The notes under the pieces were generated by a model. It searched no databases, was not told where the DNA came from, and was given only the letters and a program-made list of their open reading frames with translations. The position numbers were made by a program, and so were the translations under genes. Below are positions 62,489 to 64,000 of a stretch of DNA of 64,000 nucleotides, one piece after another (the stretch's first letter is position 1; each line of letters opens with the position of its first letter). Origin of the DNA: Hedera helix (lineage: Eukaryota; Streptophyta; Magnoliopsida; Apiales; Araliaceae); the NCBI GenBank assembly GCA_947179155.2, contig OX359264.1, positions 60,971,202 through 61,035,201 of the forward strand, written 5' to 3'.

Positions 62489-63748
62489 TTAATGGTGTCC
62501 ATTCTCATAACTTGAAAGACGAGAGTCTGACAGAACCATGAACAGTTGCGTGTCGACAAAAAGCTGCAAAAGCCAAAAAGGAGGTGTTAGGATCATGAAA
62601 ATAACTTCATCAGGAGAAAAAAACAGAGAACTTTAGCCCATTATCGCCAGATATTCAAGTTTGTGTACCAAGTGCTCTTGTTTATCAAGTGCAGCACTTA
62701 AATGAGAATACACACCTTGACAAATGATTGGTCTCTAATAGGAAAGGAATCAATAAAGCTATCCTTAAGAAGTAATGAAACCTGCGGTGGATATAGAAAG
62801 ATATAGTTAGTTAATCGCAACTAGCTGGTTTCCAGGGACCTTTTATGTTAGAAGGTACATAGAGAGACAGTAAGTTTGAATTAGTTTTGCTAACCCTGTC
62901 ATTGTTTGATTTTACACTAGTGATAGTATGAGACCTCAATTCTGAACAAAGTGACTCCAAGTAGCTCCTCATGACGGTCAAAAATTGTGCAGCAGCATCA
63001 GCCTGCACTTCAATTGTTGCGATTGCTTTAAAATTAAAAAAGAGATCCTACTCATGAGTTCAGGTAACATTAATTAGTAAATAAGCCTGTAGGTAAAGAT
63101 ACAATTGTTTTCCAGTTAATATCATAGCAATGCTTCTCTTTTTTCTCTCTTTTGGTTTGATACCATAGCAGTGTGTCTCTGTTATGACAAACTTAAAATA
63201 CTCTCTAAAAATTTATCTGATAATACAAATAACAACAGTTAAAAACATGAAGTCCTTTGATATTGAGGTCAGACTTCTAACATCACTGACAAGCTTGAGC
63301 CTACTCTTGGTTTATGGTATGCCAAAAACCTAACACCTATTTTTTTGGATAGCTTAATATATCTTAACTGGCTCAGGCAAATAGAGCATCTTGTACAACA
63401 AAGGTTAAACAGATCTGATAATTAACAACCCAAACAAAAAGATTGAACAAGTCAGACTACTCTGTTACCATAAAACTAATGGACAGAGAAAATAAAACTT
63501 AAATCATACAAAACCAAAAACTAAAGCACCATTAGATTTAAAGTTATACGGAGATACAAGTGTTGACTAATGTAAATTGACTGAGTTAAGTAAGAGTTGA
63601 CTAATCTAAATACCTGCACTTCATTGCACTTATATACTGGACGCTTTGTAGCAATAGTTTTTTCATACGACAGTCTAGCATGGATTGGTCCAAGTTCACA
63701 AATAAGCTCTTTATATCGAGGAAGTGTAGGTAAGTTGCACGTTGTCAC
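62489..63748 (-). CDS. DENN-domain protein, C-terminal exons (partial)
   Basis: Four exons are visible: 63614-63748, 62895-63002, 62716-62781 and 62489-62563. Each is a multiple of three and joined by GT-AG introns. They encode 128 residues ending SDSRLSSYENGHH and a TAA stop. The order CNLPTLPRYKELICELGPIH, then FLTVMRSYLESLCSELRSH, then LLLKDSFIDSFPIRDQSFVK and LFVDTQLFMVLSDSRL, fits the last part of a DENN/dDENN module, where a short helix and FxxTQLF precede the end. DENN proteins are exchange factors for Rab GTPases in membrane traffic. The catalytic DENN part must lie beyond the right edge. The call is supported by the neighbour order, which matches At2g20320 in Arabidopsis. Confidence 0.8.
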
Positions 63749-64000
63749 CTGCATACAGAGAGAGAATGTAAAAAAAGGAGTATATTCAACTCGAAAAGAC
63801 GAGGCTGTCCACAACACAATAGAAAATTCATAAACAATAGTCATGGAAAAGTGCTATCAGCATCCGTTCTAAACATTCTTGTTCTAAACATTCTTCGACT
63901 CAATTTCATGCCAAGTGAAAAAATTATTGAAGTCACATTTATCTTTAATAATCTTCCAACTTGCAATGATGTTTGACAAAATGAAGGTTTTGCCAAGTGG
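63749..64000 (-). other. intron of the DENN gene at the window edge
   Basis: No exon is recognisable between the acceptor at 63749-63750 and the window end. TTCTAAACATTCTTG is partly duplicated at about 63868-63895. Confidence 0.5.

Overview
This window is nuclear DNA of a flowering plant, most likely a eudicot. It is AT-rich, its genes carry many GT-AG introns, and every protein-coding gene matches a plant family. I cannot name the species.

Five host genes and one large retrotransposon cluster fill the window. On the minus strand, from the left: (1) the 5' end of a MUR3-like xyloglucan galactosyltransferase (1-472), with an apparent frameshift in its membrane anchor; (2) a complete 12-exon gene for the 39-kDa, NDUFA9-type subunit of mitochondrial complex I (2877-8244); (3) a complete 11-exon ABCC5/MRP5-type ABC transporter (9705-19764). 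From 22441 to 45919 lies a 23.5-kb cluster of Ty3/gypsy chromodomain (Del/Tekay-like) retrotransposons. To its right are (4) a 13-exon aromatic amino acid decarboxylase gene on the minus strand (50011-56068), whose ATG is split by an intron; a WDR70-type WD40 gene of 8 exons on the plus strand (57477-61162), which shares a divergent promoter region with it; and (5) the 3' end of a DENN-domain gene on the minus strand (62489-63748).

From memory, the order DENN / WD40 / aromatic aldehyde synthase or decarboxylase / complex I 39-kDa / MUR3 matches Arabidopsis At2g20320-At2g20370. The ABCC5 homologue and the retrotransposon cluster are the extra material here.

The cluster is bounded by a 5-bp duplication (AATAA). 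Its order is: LTR-A (22441-25834), internal region A, a solo LTR inside A's pol (27773-31249, flanked by AGTAC), the rest of A, LTR-B1 (32844-35857), internal region B, LTR-B2 (40118-43130), a 313-bp stub of internal sequence, and a 5'-truncated LTR-A (43446-45919). Protease, reverse transcriptase, RNase H, integrase and chromodomain are recognisable, but no copy has an unbroken pol. Where gag should be, both copies carry an intact open frame of 202-206 residues that lacks a zinc knuckle and that I do not recognise, with pol in the +1 frame. This unusual ORF1, the two interchangeable promoter blocks within the LTRs, and the chimeric tandem layout are the most novel signals here.

Other non-genic content is simple-sequence DNA, three Stowaway-like MITEs inside introns, small hairpins and short tandem duplications. 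I saw no tRNA, rRNA or CRISPR array.
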